Notes under the pieces: generated by a model | Database searches by the model: none | Seen by the model: the letters and a program-made list of their open reading frames with translations, nothing else | What the model was told of the DNA's origin: nothing | Shown here: positions 8,618-17,056 of the stretch, one piece after another | How the letters are laid out: every line of letters begins with the position of its first letter | How positions within the stretch are numbered: the first letter of the stretch is position 1 | NCBI GenBank assembly: GCA_934661195.1 | Contig: CAKUJD010000009.1 | Coordinates: 1 to 64,000, forward strand | Direction: 5' to 3' | Source: an uncultured Muribaculaceae bacterium | Lineage (GTDB): Bacteria > Bacteroidota > Bacteroidia > Bacteroidales > Muribaculaceae | DNA: 64,000 nt | Translations under genes and position numbers: made by a program

Positions 8618-9050
8618 GTAGGGACGCGGCATGCCGCGTCCAACGGGCGTAGCCCCCACCGCAAACCAGTCCACGAAAGCAAAATCACATCAAATACGCC
8701 TCTATCGGCTGTAATTATTTATGTTTAATTAATTGATTTGCAATTGTTTGCTGTAGGGTGTACTTGCCAACTCGCTGGATTGTTACTTGAGGCATTTGTC
8801 GCAAAAATAGTCGACGTCATTATCCCGTTAGGGATAATGACGTCTATATCTTTTGCCGCAAATGCAACAAATAAAATTGCTTTTTCAGTGCTTTCGGCAT
8901 GCCGCATCCAACGGGCGTAGCCCCCACCGCAAACCGGTCCACAAAAGCCAAATCACACCAAATAACCTACATTTACTGTAATTATTTATGTGTAGTTAAT
9001 TGATTTGTAGTGAATTGAGGCGGACGTGGCGTGCCACGTCCCTACATCTG
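8618..9050. repeat. MITE/REP-like palindromic repeat block upstream of pnp
   Basis: No gene is supported in the roughly 700-nt gap. It holds the perfect 20-bp palindrome ggacgcggcatgccgcgtcc (8622-8641), a degenerate copy near 8895-8910 and a near-perfect ggacgtggcgtgccacgtcc (9022-9041). Shared spacer sequence includes caacgggcgtagcccccacc (twice) and a taattatttatg...aattgatttg segment (twice). Parts recur at 11700-12045 and, inverted, at 61896-62260. A small palindrome-defined mobile or REP-type element is the simplest reading. Confidence 0.75.
8813..8844. repeat. Perfect hairpin inside the repeat block
   Basis: 14-bp perfect arms gacgtcattatccc / gggataatgacgtc with a 4-nt loop (gtta). 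Outer flanks gcatttg and caaatgc extend the symmetry. No T-run follows, so it is not a standard terminator. Confidence 0.8.
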
Positions 9051-9234
9051 TTTGGCGCATTTCCATCCGCAAACTAAATTTCTGTCGAAAATCCCCACCA
9101 CCGCCCCGTGTGTCTTTATGCCGACAAAAGCTCAGAGCAATACAAACTGGATGTGCAACTGCATTTTTAAGGGTGTGCGGTGGGCAGCGGCCTTGAAATT
9201 GGCCTAAAATGTTGGCGTTGCGAAAAATAATGAT

Positions 9235-9242
9235 TAAATTTG
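9235..9242 (+). promoter_or_regulatory. Candidate -7 box for pnp
   Basis: TAAATTTG fits TAnnTTTG and lies about 30 nt before the ATG at 9274. No well-spaced TTTG partner was found. Confidence 0.45.
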
Positions 9243-9273
9243 TCAGATTATTACAAGTACAAAAAAATAGATA

Positions 9274-11550
9274 ATGGTAACACCTACAAAAAAAACCATC
9301 GTCCTGGGTGACGGACGCGAAATCACCCTTGAAACAGGTAAGCTTGCCAAGCAAGCCGATGGAGCTGTGGAGCTGCGCATGAACAACACCATGCTTCTTG
9401 CGACAGTGGTCTCGGCCCGTGAGGCCGAGGATGGGGCCGACTTCATGCCCCTGCAAGTTGAGTATAAGGAGAAGTATTCTGCATTTGGCCGCTATCCCGG
9501 CGGTTTCACCAAGCGCGAAGGACGCGCTTCGGACTACGAGGTGCTCACATGCCGCCTTGTTGACCGCGTGCTGCGCCCCCTGTTCCCGTCGAACTATCAC
9601 GCCAACACGTTTGTGAACATCATCATGTTCTCGAGCGACGGCGTGGATCAGCCCGACGCCCTTGCCGGCCTGGCCGCTTCGGCCGCCATCGCCGTTTCCG
9701 ACGTGCCCTTTGAGGAGCCCATCGCCGAAGTGCGTGTGGCCCGCATCGACGGCCAGTTCGTTATCGACCCCACATTCGAGCAGACTAAGAATGCCGATAT
9801 GGAATTAATGGTAGGTGCTACATACGACAATATAATGATGGTCGAAGGCGAAATGGACGAAGTGAGCGAGGACGACCTGATTGCAGCCCTCAAGGCCGCA
9901 CACGAGGCCATTAAGCCCATGTGCCTTGCACAGAAGGAACTGGCCGAGCAGCTGGGCGTGACCAAGCGCGAATATTGCCACGAGGTGAACGACGAGGAAA
10001 TCCGCGAGCGCGTGCGCAAGGAGTGCTACGACAAGTGCTATGCCGTGGCCAAGGCCGGCAACGCCGACAAGCAGTGGCGCAACGACAGCTTCCAGAAGGC
10101 TTTCGACGACTTCATGGAGACCATCCCCGAGGAGGAGCGCGAAGAGAAGACGCCAATGGTGGCCCGCTACTTCCACGATGTGCAGCGCGATGCCGTGCGC
10201 CGCTGCATCCTCGACGAGGGCATTCGCATGGACGGCCGCAAACTTGATGAGATACGCCCCATTTGGTGCGAGACCGACTATCTGCCAGGCCCCCACGGAT
10301 CGGCAGTGTTCACCCGCGGCGAGACTCAGGCTCTGGCCACCGTTACACTGGGCACCAAACTCGACGAGAAACTCATCGATGATGTGCTCAACCGCAGCAA
10401 CGAGCGCTTCCTGCTGCACTACAACTTCCCCGCATTTTCAACGGGTGAGGCCCGTCCGCAGCGCGGCATCAGCCGCCGCGAGATAGGCCACGGCAATCTG
10501 GCCCACCGCGCCCTCAAGCGCATGCTGCCCGACGACCTGCCCTACACGGTGCGCATAGTGAGCGACATTCTGGAGAGCAACGGCTCGTCGTCGATGGCCA
10601 CCGTGTGCGCCGGCTGCCTGGCTCTGCTCGATGCTGGCGTGAAGATGAAGAAGCCAGTGGCCGGCATCGCAATGGGCCTCATCACCGACGAGGGCAACGT
10701 GAAGCACGCCGTGCTCAGCGACATACTTGGCGATGAGGACCACCTTGGCGACATGGACTTCAAGGTGACTGGCACCGTGGATGGCATCACCGCCACTCAG
10801 ATGGATATCAAGTGCGACGGCCTGCCATATGAAATCCTTGAGCAGGCTCTGCGCCAGGCCAAGGAAGGACGCCTGCATATCCTCAAGATAATCAACGAGA
10901 CCATCCCCGCTCCGCGCGAGGACTACAAGCCCCACGTGCCCCGCATAGTGGCCATGACAGTCGACAAGGAATTCATCGGTGCCATCATAGGCAAGGGTGG
11001 CGAGGTGATTCAAGGCATTCAGGAGACCACTGGCGCCACCGTCACCATCGACGAAATCGACGGCAAGGGAGAAATCGAAATCAGTGCTGCCAACAAGGAG
11101 TGCATCGATGCTGCCGTGGCCCGCATCAAGGAAATCATCGCCGTGCCCGAGCTCGACAAGGTGTACACCGGCAAGGTGCGCAGCATTCTGGAGTTTGGCG
11201 CATTTGTTGAGTTCATGCCCGGCCGCGACGGCCTGCTGCACATCAGCGAAATCAGCTGGGACCGCCTCGAAAGCATGGAGGCCAGCGGCCTGCACGAGGG
11301 CGATGAAGTGACAGTGAAGCTCATCGAAATCGACAAGAAGACGGGCAAGTTCCGCCTCTCGATGCGAGCTCTGCAAGAGAAGCCCGAAGGCTATGAGGAG
11401 CGCCGTCCCGAGCGCCGTCCGCGCCGTGAGGGCGGCGATCGCGGTCCCCGTCGCGAAGGCGGTCCGCGCGGTCCGCGCCGCGAGGGTGGCGACCGTGGCC
11501 CGCGCCGCGAAGGCCGCGGCCCGCGTCAGCCCCGCCACGACGAAGAGTAA
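9274..11550 (+). CDS. pnp: Polyribonucleotide nucleotidyltransferase (PNPase)
   Basis: 758 residues. Two RNase PH-like domains are separated by an alpha-helical linker (first about 1-240, second about 310-560, with [23 protein letters not shown] and [13 protein letters not shown] typical of the active domain). A KH domain follows with GXXG as [13 protein letters not shown] (about 570-580), then an S1 domain ([31 protein letters not shown]). The enzyme degrades RNA 3' to 5' by phosphorolysis, releasing nucleoside diphosphates. The last 45 residues are an Arg/Gly/Pro/Glu-rich tail ([17 protein letters not shown]), echoing the RGG-like N-terminus of the RluB gene. It appears monocistronic, between repeat blocks. 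Confidence 0.97.
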   Translation: MVTPTKKTIVLGDGREITLETGKLAKQADGAVELRMNNTMLLATVVSAREAEDGADFMPLQVEYKEKYSAFGRYPGGFTKREGRASDYEVLTCRLVDRVLRPLFPSNYHANTFVNIIMFSSDGVDQPDALAGLAASAAIAVSDVPFEEPIAEVRVARIDGQFVIDPTFEQTKNADMELMVGATYDNIMMVEGEMDEVSEDDLIAALKAAHEAIKPMCLAQKELAEQLGVTKREYCHEVNDEEIRERVRKECYDKCYAVAKAGNADKQWRNDSFQKAFDDFMETIPEEEREEKTPMVARYFHDVQRDAVRRCILDEGIRMDGRKLDEIRPIWCETDYLPGPHGSAVFTRGETQALATVTLGTKLDEKLIDDVLNRSNERFLLHYNFPAFSTGEARPQRGISRREIGHGNLAHRALKRMLPDDLPYTVRIVSDILESNGSSSMATVCAGCLALLDAGVKMKKPVAGIAMGLITDEGNVKHAVLSDILGDEDHLGDMDFKVTGTVDGITATQMDIKCDGLPYEILEQALRQAKEGRLHILKIINETIPAPREDYKPHVPRIVAMTVDKEFIGAIIGKGGEVIQGIQETTGATVTIDEIDGKGEIEISAANKECIDAAVARIKEIIAVPELDKVYTGKVRSILEFGAFVEFMPGRDGLLHISEISWDRLESMEASGLHEGDEVTVKLIEIDKKTGKFRLSMRALQEKPEGYEERRPERRPRREGGDRGPRREGGPRGPRREGGDRGPRREGRGPRQPRHDEE

Positions 11551-11585
11551 CCAAAGCCCCCATCGGCAATGAAATAAATCCATAT

Positions 11586-11618
11586 AGAGCGAGCGTCACC
11601 AAGTGGCGCTCGCTCTTC
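11586..11618 (+). terminator. Terminator after pnp
   Basis: Stem agagcgagcg / cgctcgctct with a short structured loop, ending ctt; the T-run is weak. Confidence 0.65.
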
Positions 11619-11699
11619 GTATATGCCCCACCCAAAAAACAGTGAAAATCTGTGAGATCTGTGGGAGATCCCGATGGCTGCCACAATCGGCTACACCTG

Positions 11700-12045
11700 T
11701 CTGACGCGGCATGCCGAGAGCACTGAAAAATTTTATCCCTAAGCGGGATAAGGTTTAAAGTTGAGTGTTAAAGTTTAAATAAATAACAGTTAAAAATCTG
11801 ACGTACAGCTGTTTACTGTAGGGACGCGGCATGCCGCGTCCAACGGGCGCAGCCCCATTCAGCACGAAGGCAAAATTACATCAAATACACCTCCATTAGC
11901 TGTAATTATTCATACATAATCAATTGATTTGCAGTGGATTGCGTCGGACGTGGCATGCCACGTCCCTACAGCATTCATCGCTGCTGGGTCACCCGTCAAC
12001 TCGCTGGATTGCCACTTTTTCAGCGCTCTCGGCATGCTGTATCCA
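11700..12045. repeat. MITE/REP-like palindromic repeat block downstream of pnp
   Basis: Contains perfect palindromes ggacgcggcatgccgcgtcc (11822-11841) and ggacgtggcatgccacgtcc (11946-11965), plus ends reading cggcatgccgagagcactga (from about 11706) and agcgctctcggcatgctg (to about 12040). The order of motifs is the reverse complement of 61896-62260, so these are two copies of one element about 350 bp long. A gtttaaagttgagtgttaaa tract near 11755 belongs to the block. No ORF is supported. Confidence 0.78.
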
Positions 12046-12110
12046 CACATATCACTGATTATCAAATAATTATTGCTTAATAAAATTCAACCAATCTGCG
12101 GGCAAAAAAA

Positions 12111-12190
12111 TATGTCTTTATGTCTTTCTGTCGAAAATCTGCACCGCCTCCATGTGTCTTTATGTCGATAAAAATCCGTGTGCATCTGTG
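12111..12190. repeat. Second copy of the TGTCTTTATGTCTTTCTGTCG repeat
   Basis: The pyrimidine-rich segment from 12111 is the same as that at about 2598, followed here as there by a second tgtctttatg and by aaaatccgtg and catctgtgtg, matching the aaatctgtg units of the first copy. Confidence 0.7.
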
Positions 12191-12192
12191 TG

Positions 12193-12237
12193 AAAAAAAC
12201 GACGCCCCCATGCATCGGTGTCGGTGCCTGGGGGCGT
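12193..12237 (-). terminator. Terminator for the 12264-15062 gene
   Basis: Arms acgccccca (12202-12210) and tgggggcgt (12229-12237). Read on the minus strand, the stem is followed by a run of seven T. Confidence 0.75.
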
Positions 12238-12263
12238 TGTGCGTTTGTGGGTTGCGGAGCGCG

Positions 12264-15062
12264 TTAGCGCTTAATGAGCTTGCCGGTGGTCACGGTGCCG
12301 TCGGTGAGGGTGGTGACCACTATGTTGAATCCGGCCATGGGCGTCAGGCTCTGGCGGCCTGTGGCGTCGATGTAGCGCACACTGGCCACGCCCGCTGCGG
12401 GCTTCAGAACTTCGTAGAGCCCTGTAGGGGTGCTGGCGTCGAAGGTGACGCTGAAGCGGTCTTCGGCCACGTAGAATTTCGACTGGTTGGCTGTGCCCTG
12501 GCAGTAGAGCCGCACGATGTAGTTCACCGTCTTGCTGGCAGTGGCGCTCAGCGGATTGTCGATGAAGAGGTCGCTCACGTCGAGGTCGCCGCCATCGATG
12601 TAGAACTTGTAGTTGCCCGTGACGTTGGGGTTCGAATCGTCGTCATACATGCCCTCGGTGAGCATGGTCTCGGTGCCGTCGTCGTCGATGCGCCACACGC
12701 GGTAGTTGTATTCGCCCATCGAATCCTTGTCAAATATGCCATTGGCCTTAAATGCACAGGCAAAGCCCATCTTCCAGCTTGTGGCGTCGTAGGCAAACGG
12801 CTTGGTTGACATGGTGGTGGGGTTCTCCACCTTCACGCTGAGCGGAGTGGCCAGCTTCTGGTCGGCTCCATAGGTGTTGGTGCCCACAGTGCCGTCGGCC
12901 AGGGTGCATTCGGTGTTGATTACGGGGTAGAACGTGTTGGCGCCCACGGTGGCGTCGCGCAGGTCGTCGGTGGCTGTCAGCCAGCCAGCACCGAGGCCGT
13001 TGGCCACAGCCTGGTCGGGACGTTGGCTGCCCTCGCTGCGTGTGAGTATTGAGTAGGTGCCGTTGTCGGCGCGCTGCAGTTCGGCAAACGCGGTGTTGCC
13101 GCGATACAGGGTGTAGCTGCGCACGTCAGTCGAGTTGGCGGCAGCCACCGTCATGTGCATGCCGTCGGGCAGTGCCAGGGTGTGCTCAGTGTCGCCGTCG
13201 ACCTGGGCCTTGGTGTAGGGCTTCATGCCCACCGTGAACTCGGTCTTGGGCACGGTGATGCGGGCCACGTTGCTGTAAATTTCCTTCACGCCCTCGCTGC
13301 CGGCGGCCTTCACGGGCATAAACGTCAGCACGTAGTCATAGTGGCCGGCTTGGGCATTGGCAGCCGTCGAGGCGGTGAAGTGGTCGGTCACCTCAAGGCT
13401 GTTGAAGTCGATGTCGCCATTGGCGCTTGCTGCGGTGAATTTGCCATAGGCGGGGCTCACGGCCTCGGCCTGGTTTTTCATCTCCATCTTGTAGTTGAAG
13501 TTGTAGGCGTTGCCGTTGGAGGCAATCGACTGGATGGTGATGGTGGCAATCTCGGTCTTCTCGCTGCCGTCCTTGTCGTTGTCGAAGCGGTAGAGGTGGA
13601 ACTCGGTGCCCTCCTTCAGGAAGTCGCCCGTCACGTGCGTGTAGGCGTTGTTGTCCATCACTATGTGGTTGGTGTATTCGTTCACCTGGCTCTGCGGGTC
13701 ATATTTGCTTCGGCTTGTGGCCTTGATGTCGAGCGCGAGGCGCTCGTAGGGGTCGTAGCCGGGAATCATCACGCTGGCCCGGTTGCTTTCCACCGGGTTG
13801 AAGCCGCTTATGCCGCTTGGGCGGCCGGTGACTATGTAGGTCAGCGTCTGTCCGCTTTCGGTTTGGGGCACAAGGTATGAATATGTGTAGCTGTTAGTCG
13901 GCTCGGGGTTGAGCGGCATGCTGTCGATCACGCCGTTCACCACGCGGTAGATGTAGAAGTCTTGCTTCACGCGGGTGTCCGACAGGGTGTCGATGTTCGA
14001 CGTCCAGTCGAGCGTCACATTGAACATTCGGTCGCTCTCCTGGCCATAGCGCTCGGCCTTGGCGCTGAGCTTGATGTCATACACCTGGAAGCGGGGAATG
14101 TAGGTGGGGTTGTACATGGTCCACACCTGGCCGTTAGTGGTGTCGCGTCCGCTCCACGGGGCCAGTCGGTAGTCGGGAATGAAGACCATCAGGTTCGACA
14201 TGGTCTCGGCACCTGCAGTGCCGCTGGCGCTGGCCATGGTGGGGTAGTGGCCCAGGTGTGGCACCGAGCCGCAGTCGTGCTTCACCGTGTAGGAGTGGCC
14301 CGATTTAAGCTGCTGATAGAAGTCGGCGACTGGATCGTTGTTGACTCCGGTGGAAGGGGAGTACTGCTCAAACATGCGGTCAAACGGCTCGCCGTTGAGC
14401 ACCGGGCGGTTCGAGCCCTTGCCCATCAGAAAGAAGCGGTTGTAGGTGCCGCTCACGTTATACACCACGCCCGGCTTGTAGCTCGTGTTGCCGGCCGAGT
14501 AGCCCTGGCCGTTGCGCTCGATGCGGAATGCGTTGTAGAGCAGACGCACCGACTTGATGCAGTGGTAGATGCAGGCAATGGTTGAGTTGTCGTGGTAGCG
14601 TGTGGCGCCATCGGTGTCAAACTTGTCCTTCACCTCCACCAGCAGCGTGGTCTGCTCATCGACCTTCGGCGTGGGAATGTTATAGTTCACATCAATTGCG
14701 TTTTTGTTGCCGTTGGTGTTCCAGTGCGCCCAAGCCTTGTTTGAGTAATATACCACATTGCTCACGGTGTCGGCCTTGTCGCCATCCACGGGCGACACCT
14801 TGATTTTGCCTGGAATGTCGGGGTCGGTGTAGACTTTTGCTATCATGGCATATATTTGGCGCGGATCGGTGGCCACATCGGTCAGACGCGCCGTGCAGGT
14901 CTCTCCTGCATCGTTAACCCAGTTGTAGGTGAATTTCGAGAAGTAGACCGAGTCGCCCAGCAGCTTCACAGGGGCGAGCACGGTAGTCGATTCGGCGGCG
15001 GTGGCGGTGGCTGGCAGCAGCAGACCCGCCAAGGCCGCAAAATGGAGTAATAACCGTTTCAT
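12264..15062 (-). CDS. Large exported protein of unknown function with sorting-domain-like C-terminus
   Basis: 932 residues. A clear signal peptide (MKRLLLHFAALAGLLLPATATAA) precedes long beta-rich sequence that I cannot place in a known enzyme family. Several regions look like fibronectin/Ig-like modules (DYVLTFMPVKAAGSEGVKEIYS, YNYRVWRIDDDGTETML). The last 60 or so residues (GLYEVLKPAAGVASVRYIDATGRQSL...VVTTLTDGTVTTGKLIKR) resemble a type A C-terminal sorting domain as used by the Bacteroidota type IX secretion system, ending in the usual Lys/Arg. The protein is thus likely secreted or surface-attached. It is divergent from another sorting-domain-like gene at 15437. No secretion machinery lies in this window, so the export route is inferred. 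Confidence 0.7.
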   Translation of the reverse strand: MKRLLLHFAALAGLLLPATATAAESTTVLAPVKLLGDSVYFSKFTYNWVNDAGETCTARLTDVATDPRQIYAMIAKVYTDPDIPGKIKVSPVDGDKADTVSNVVYYSNKAWAHWNTNGNKNAIDVNYNIPTPKVDEQTTLLVEVKDKFDTDGATRYHDNSTIACIYHCIKSVRLLYNAFRIERNGQGYSAGNTSYKPGVVYNVSGTYNRFFLMGKGSNRPVLNGEPFDRMFEQYSPSTGVNNDPVADFYQQLKSGHSYTVKHDCGSVPHLGHYPTMASASGTAGAETMSNLMVFIPDYRLAPWSGRDTTNGQVWTMYNPTYIPRFQVYDIKLSAKAERYGQESDRMFNVTLDWTSNIDTLSDTRVKQDFYIYRVVNGVIDSMPLNPEPTNSYTYSYLVPQTESGQTLTYIVTGRPSGISGFNPVESNRASVMIPGYDPYERLALDIKATSRSKYDPQSQVNEYTNHIVMDNNAYTHVTGDFLKEGTEFHLYRFDNDKDGSEKTEIATITIQSIASNGNAYNFNYKMEMKNQAEAVSPAYGKFTAASANGDIDFNSLEVTDHFTASTAANAQAGHYDYVLTFMPVKAAGSEGVKEIYSNVARITVPKTEFTVGMKPYTKAQVDGDTEHTLALPDGMHMTVAAANSTDVRSYTLYRGNTAFAELQRADNGTYSILTRSEGSQRPDQAVANGLGAGWLTATDDLRDATVGANTFYPVINTECTLADGTVGTNTYGADQKLATPLSVKVENPTTMSTKPFAYDATSWKMGFACAFKANGIFDKDSMGEYNYRVWRIDDDGTETMLTEGMYDDDSNPNVTGNYKFYIDGGDLDVSDLFIDNPLSATASKTVNYIVRLYCQGTANQSKFYVAEDRFSVTFDASTPTGLYEVLKPAAGVASVRYIDATGRQSLTPMAGFNIVVTTLTDGTVTTGKLIKR

Positions 15063-15180
15063 TAATTACAATAGTTTTGCTTTATTATTGATATATGTTT
15101 TTGCCTTTTACTTAACCAATCTGCCTTAATAGTGTGTCCCGTTTTTAACATAACTATCTGCCTAAGTGTGATTGCGAGTG

Positions 15181-15188
15181 CAAAATTA
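15181..15188 (-). promoter_or_regulatory. Candidate -7 box for the 12264-15062 gene
   Basis: Minus strand TAATTTTG fits TAnnTTTG, implying a leader of about 110 nt. It lies in the 374-nt divergent spacer, which otherwise holds the palindrome at 15323 and the opposite promoter. Confidence 0.45.
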
Positions 15189-15322
15189 CAACAATTTTCA
15201 ACAACTGCGCACAACTATATTCGCTATTTTTCAGCCACTTAATAAAAATGTTCAACGCCAGGCGGTCTCGGCGCCACCCGCGCACTCGCATTTGGCGCCC
15301 TCATATTGGACCCGTGCACGTG

Positions 15323-15366
15323 AAAAGTGTTGTATTTCATTGATACTCACGAAATACAACACTTTT
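15323..15366. promoter_or_regulatory. 16-bp perfect inverted repeat in a divergent spacer, possible operator
   Basis: Arms aaaagtgttgtatttc (15323-15338) and gaaatacaacactttt (15351-15366) pair perfectly around a 12-nt loop. It ends 15 nt before the -7 box of the rightward gene, so it covers the expected -33 zone. A terminator role is less likely because no rightward gene lies upstream, although a weak T-rich stretch follows. Confidence 0.7.
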
Positions 15367-15381
15367 ATTTTACCAAACTAC

Positions 15382-15389
15382 TACATTTG
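15382..15389 (+). promoter_or_regulatory. Candidate -7 box for the 15437 gene
   Basis: TACATTTG fits TAnnTTTG and lies 47 nt before the ATG. Confidence 0.5.
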
Positions 15390-15436
15390 CCACGACAAAA
15401 AAATCAACAACCAATTAATCACAAAAAAACTGATTT

Positions 15437-16975
15437 ATGAAACACTCTCTACTGTTGCCTGCCCTGACCATAGGACTGTGCTGCGCGGCGGCAACGCCTT
15501 TGGCTTCGGCACTGCAGGGCAAGGCCGGCCCTAAACGGGCAAACCCCGTTAACCTCACTACCTATGCCGTGAACTCAAGCAACGGCCGCTTCACGGCGTC
15601 GCGCCAGCTGCCGGCCACCATCAAGGTGACTTATTACAGTGAGATCCCGAAGGACGACGGCACGGTGGCCCGCGACACCATGGAGCACAATGTGTGCAAA
15701 GTGGGCTACACCGCAGGCGGCCTTATGAACAGCATCACGCGCCAGGCGTGGCTGGGCGGGGGCTTGTGGCTGCGCGACACCACGCTGATGGCATTTAACG
15801 ACTACAACTTGCCGGTCAGCCTCGAAACGCGCTCGCTGCTGAAAACTGACCCCGACGGCCCTGCCACTCCGAGCCTCGCCACGCTCACCTACAGCTATGC
15901 CGACGGCCAGCGCTACACTGGATTCCACTACCAGAAGCGCACGTTCGAGCCCGACACCACCTACAGCGAGTTTCAGCGCAACTGCATCACCTACACTCCC
16001 GCCTCGGGCGGCCAAGGCGAGAGTGTGACGCTGAGCGAGGCCGATGACTATGGCACGCTGCTTAGAACTTTCACCACACTCGACACCAACGACCAGGGCG
16101 CGCCCACATCGGTGGCCTACACCCAGTGCCGCCGCGGCGACACGGTGGCGGTGCTCACCATTGGCGACATCAAGTGGGGCAAGGCGGCCAACGTCAACAG
16201 GCTGCACGAGCTTGACATGAATGCCTTCAACTCACCGCTCACTATCGACGACGTGCCTCTGTCGCTGCTCACCGACTATTGGAAAAACGGTGAAAACGAC
16301 CTGCAGGGCTTCACTATGAGCAGCGGCGAATTCATTGGCAAGGTGGACACCTACACCAAGGCCGACACGCTGTGTGTGCTCATCGACGACAACGACGAGC
16401 ACGACAGCATCGAGGTAAGGCTGCTGCGCGACGACGCCAGTGGCGACCTGACGATAAGCGACAACGACGGCTACAGCTATCGCGTCCAAGCCTATCCCGC
16501 CGACTTCCCCGACTTTATGACGCAGTTCCTCACCGATGTGCCCGGCAACGACAGCCACATGATCAACCTGCTGCTGCCGTCGGTGATGGGCGGCCGCGTA
16601 TACTCCTCCAATCTGCCGTTCACCATTGAGTATGACAACGCCGGCCGGCTGGCGCGCATACTGTATTCCATGGGCACTATCGACGTCCAGTCGGCATCGC
16701 AGTCGGCCATGTCGATGTATGTGGCGGTGGAGTGCAGCGACTATGCTCCCTACACCAGCGTGGCGCAGATAGCCGATGCAACCCGATGGCAGGCCGTGGC
16801 CGGCAGCGGCAGCATAGCCGTGAGCGGCGCCGGCGGCCAGCAGGTGAGCGTGTTTGCCCTCAGTGGCCGGCTGATGTATAACGCCCGTGTGGCCGATGCA
16901 GCCACCATTAGCGTGCCCGCCGGCGCCTATGTGGTGAAGGTAGGCCCGCAAGCCCGCAAAGTCATAGTAAGGTAG
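15437..16975 (+). CDS. Exported protein of unknown function with sorting-domain-like C-terminus
   Basis: 512 residues. Signal peptide MKHSLLLPALTIGLCCAAATPLASA, then beta-rich sequence without a family I recognise. The middle region has repeated YD/RHS-free strand patterns (LSLATLTYSYADGQRYTGFHY, PTSVAYTQCRRGDTVAV). The C-terminal 70 residues (GGQQVSVFALSGRLMYNARVADAATISVPAGAYVVKVG...KVIVR) match the shape of a type A T9SS sorting domain: a strand with a V-[FY]-x-L-[SN]-G motif, then GxYVVKV and a basic end. Divergently transcribed from the 932-residue exported protein; a perfect palindrome lies upstream. The rightward and leftward neighbours converge on a shared terminator at 16995. Confidence 0.72.
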   Translation: MKHSLLLPALTIGLCCAAATPLASALQGKAGPKRANPVNLTTYAVNSSNGRFTASRQLPATIKVTYYSEIPKDDGTVARDTMEHNVCKVGYTAGGLMNSITRQAWLGGGLWLRDTTLMAFNDYNLPVSLETRSLLKTDPDGPATPSLATLTYSYADGQRYTGFHYQKRTFEPDTTYSEFQRNCITYTPASGGQGESVTLSEADDYGTLLRTFTTLDTNDQGAPTSVAYTQCRRGDTVAVLTIGDIKWGKAANVNRLHELDMNAFNSPLTIDDVPLSLLTDYWKNGENDLQGFTMSSGEFIGKVDTYTKADTLCVLIDDNDEHDSIEVRLLRDDASGDLTISDNDGYSYRVQAYPADFPDFMTQFLTDVPGNDSHMINLLLPSVMGGRVYSSNLPFTIEYDNAGRLARILYSMGTIDVQSASQSAMSMYVAVECSDYAPYTSVAQIADATRWQAVAGSGSIAVSGAGGQQVSVFALSGRLMYNARVADAATISVPAGAYVVKVGPQARKVIVR

Positions 16976-16994
16976 CCCACCCACCGCAGTAAAC

Positions 16995-17043
16995 AATAAA
17001 TGACGAACGCCACACAGAAGTGTGCGGCGTTCGTCATTTATTT
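16995..17043. terminator. Bidirectional terminator between converging genes
   Basis: Long stem aataaatgacgaacgcc / ggcgttcgtcatttatt with a 2-nt bulge and a small loop; A/T runs on both sides serve both strands. Confidence 0.88.
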
Positions 17044-17056
17044 GCGCATGTGCTGT

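Noticed and set aside
8725..8920. Overlapping 60-codon ORFs on both strands upstream of pnp
   Set aside because: They are translations of the palindromic repeat, which reads similarly on both strands.
12631..12642. tRNA T-loop-like gttcgaatc
   Set aside because: Lies inside a coding region with no cloverleaf around it; no tRNA gene was found in the window.
15172..15534. 120-codon ORF across the divergent spacer
   Set aside because: Runs through the palindrome and promoter and into another frame of the exported-protein gene.
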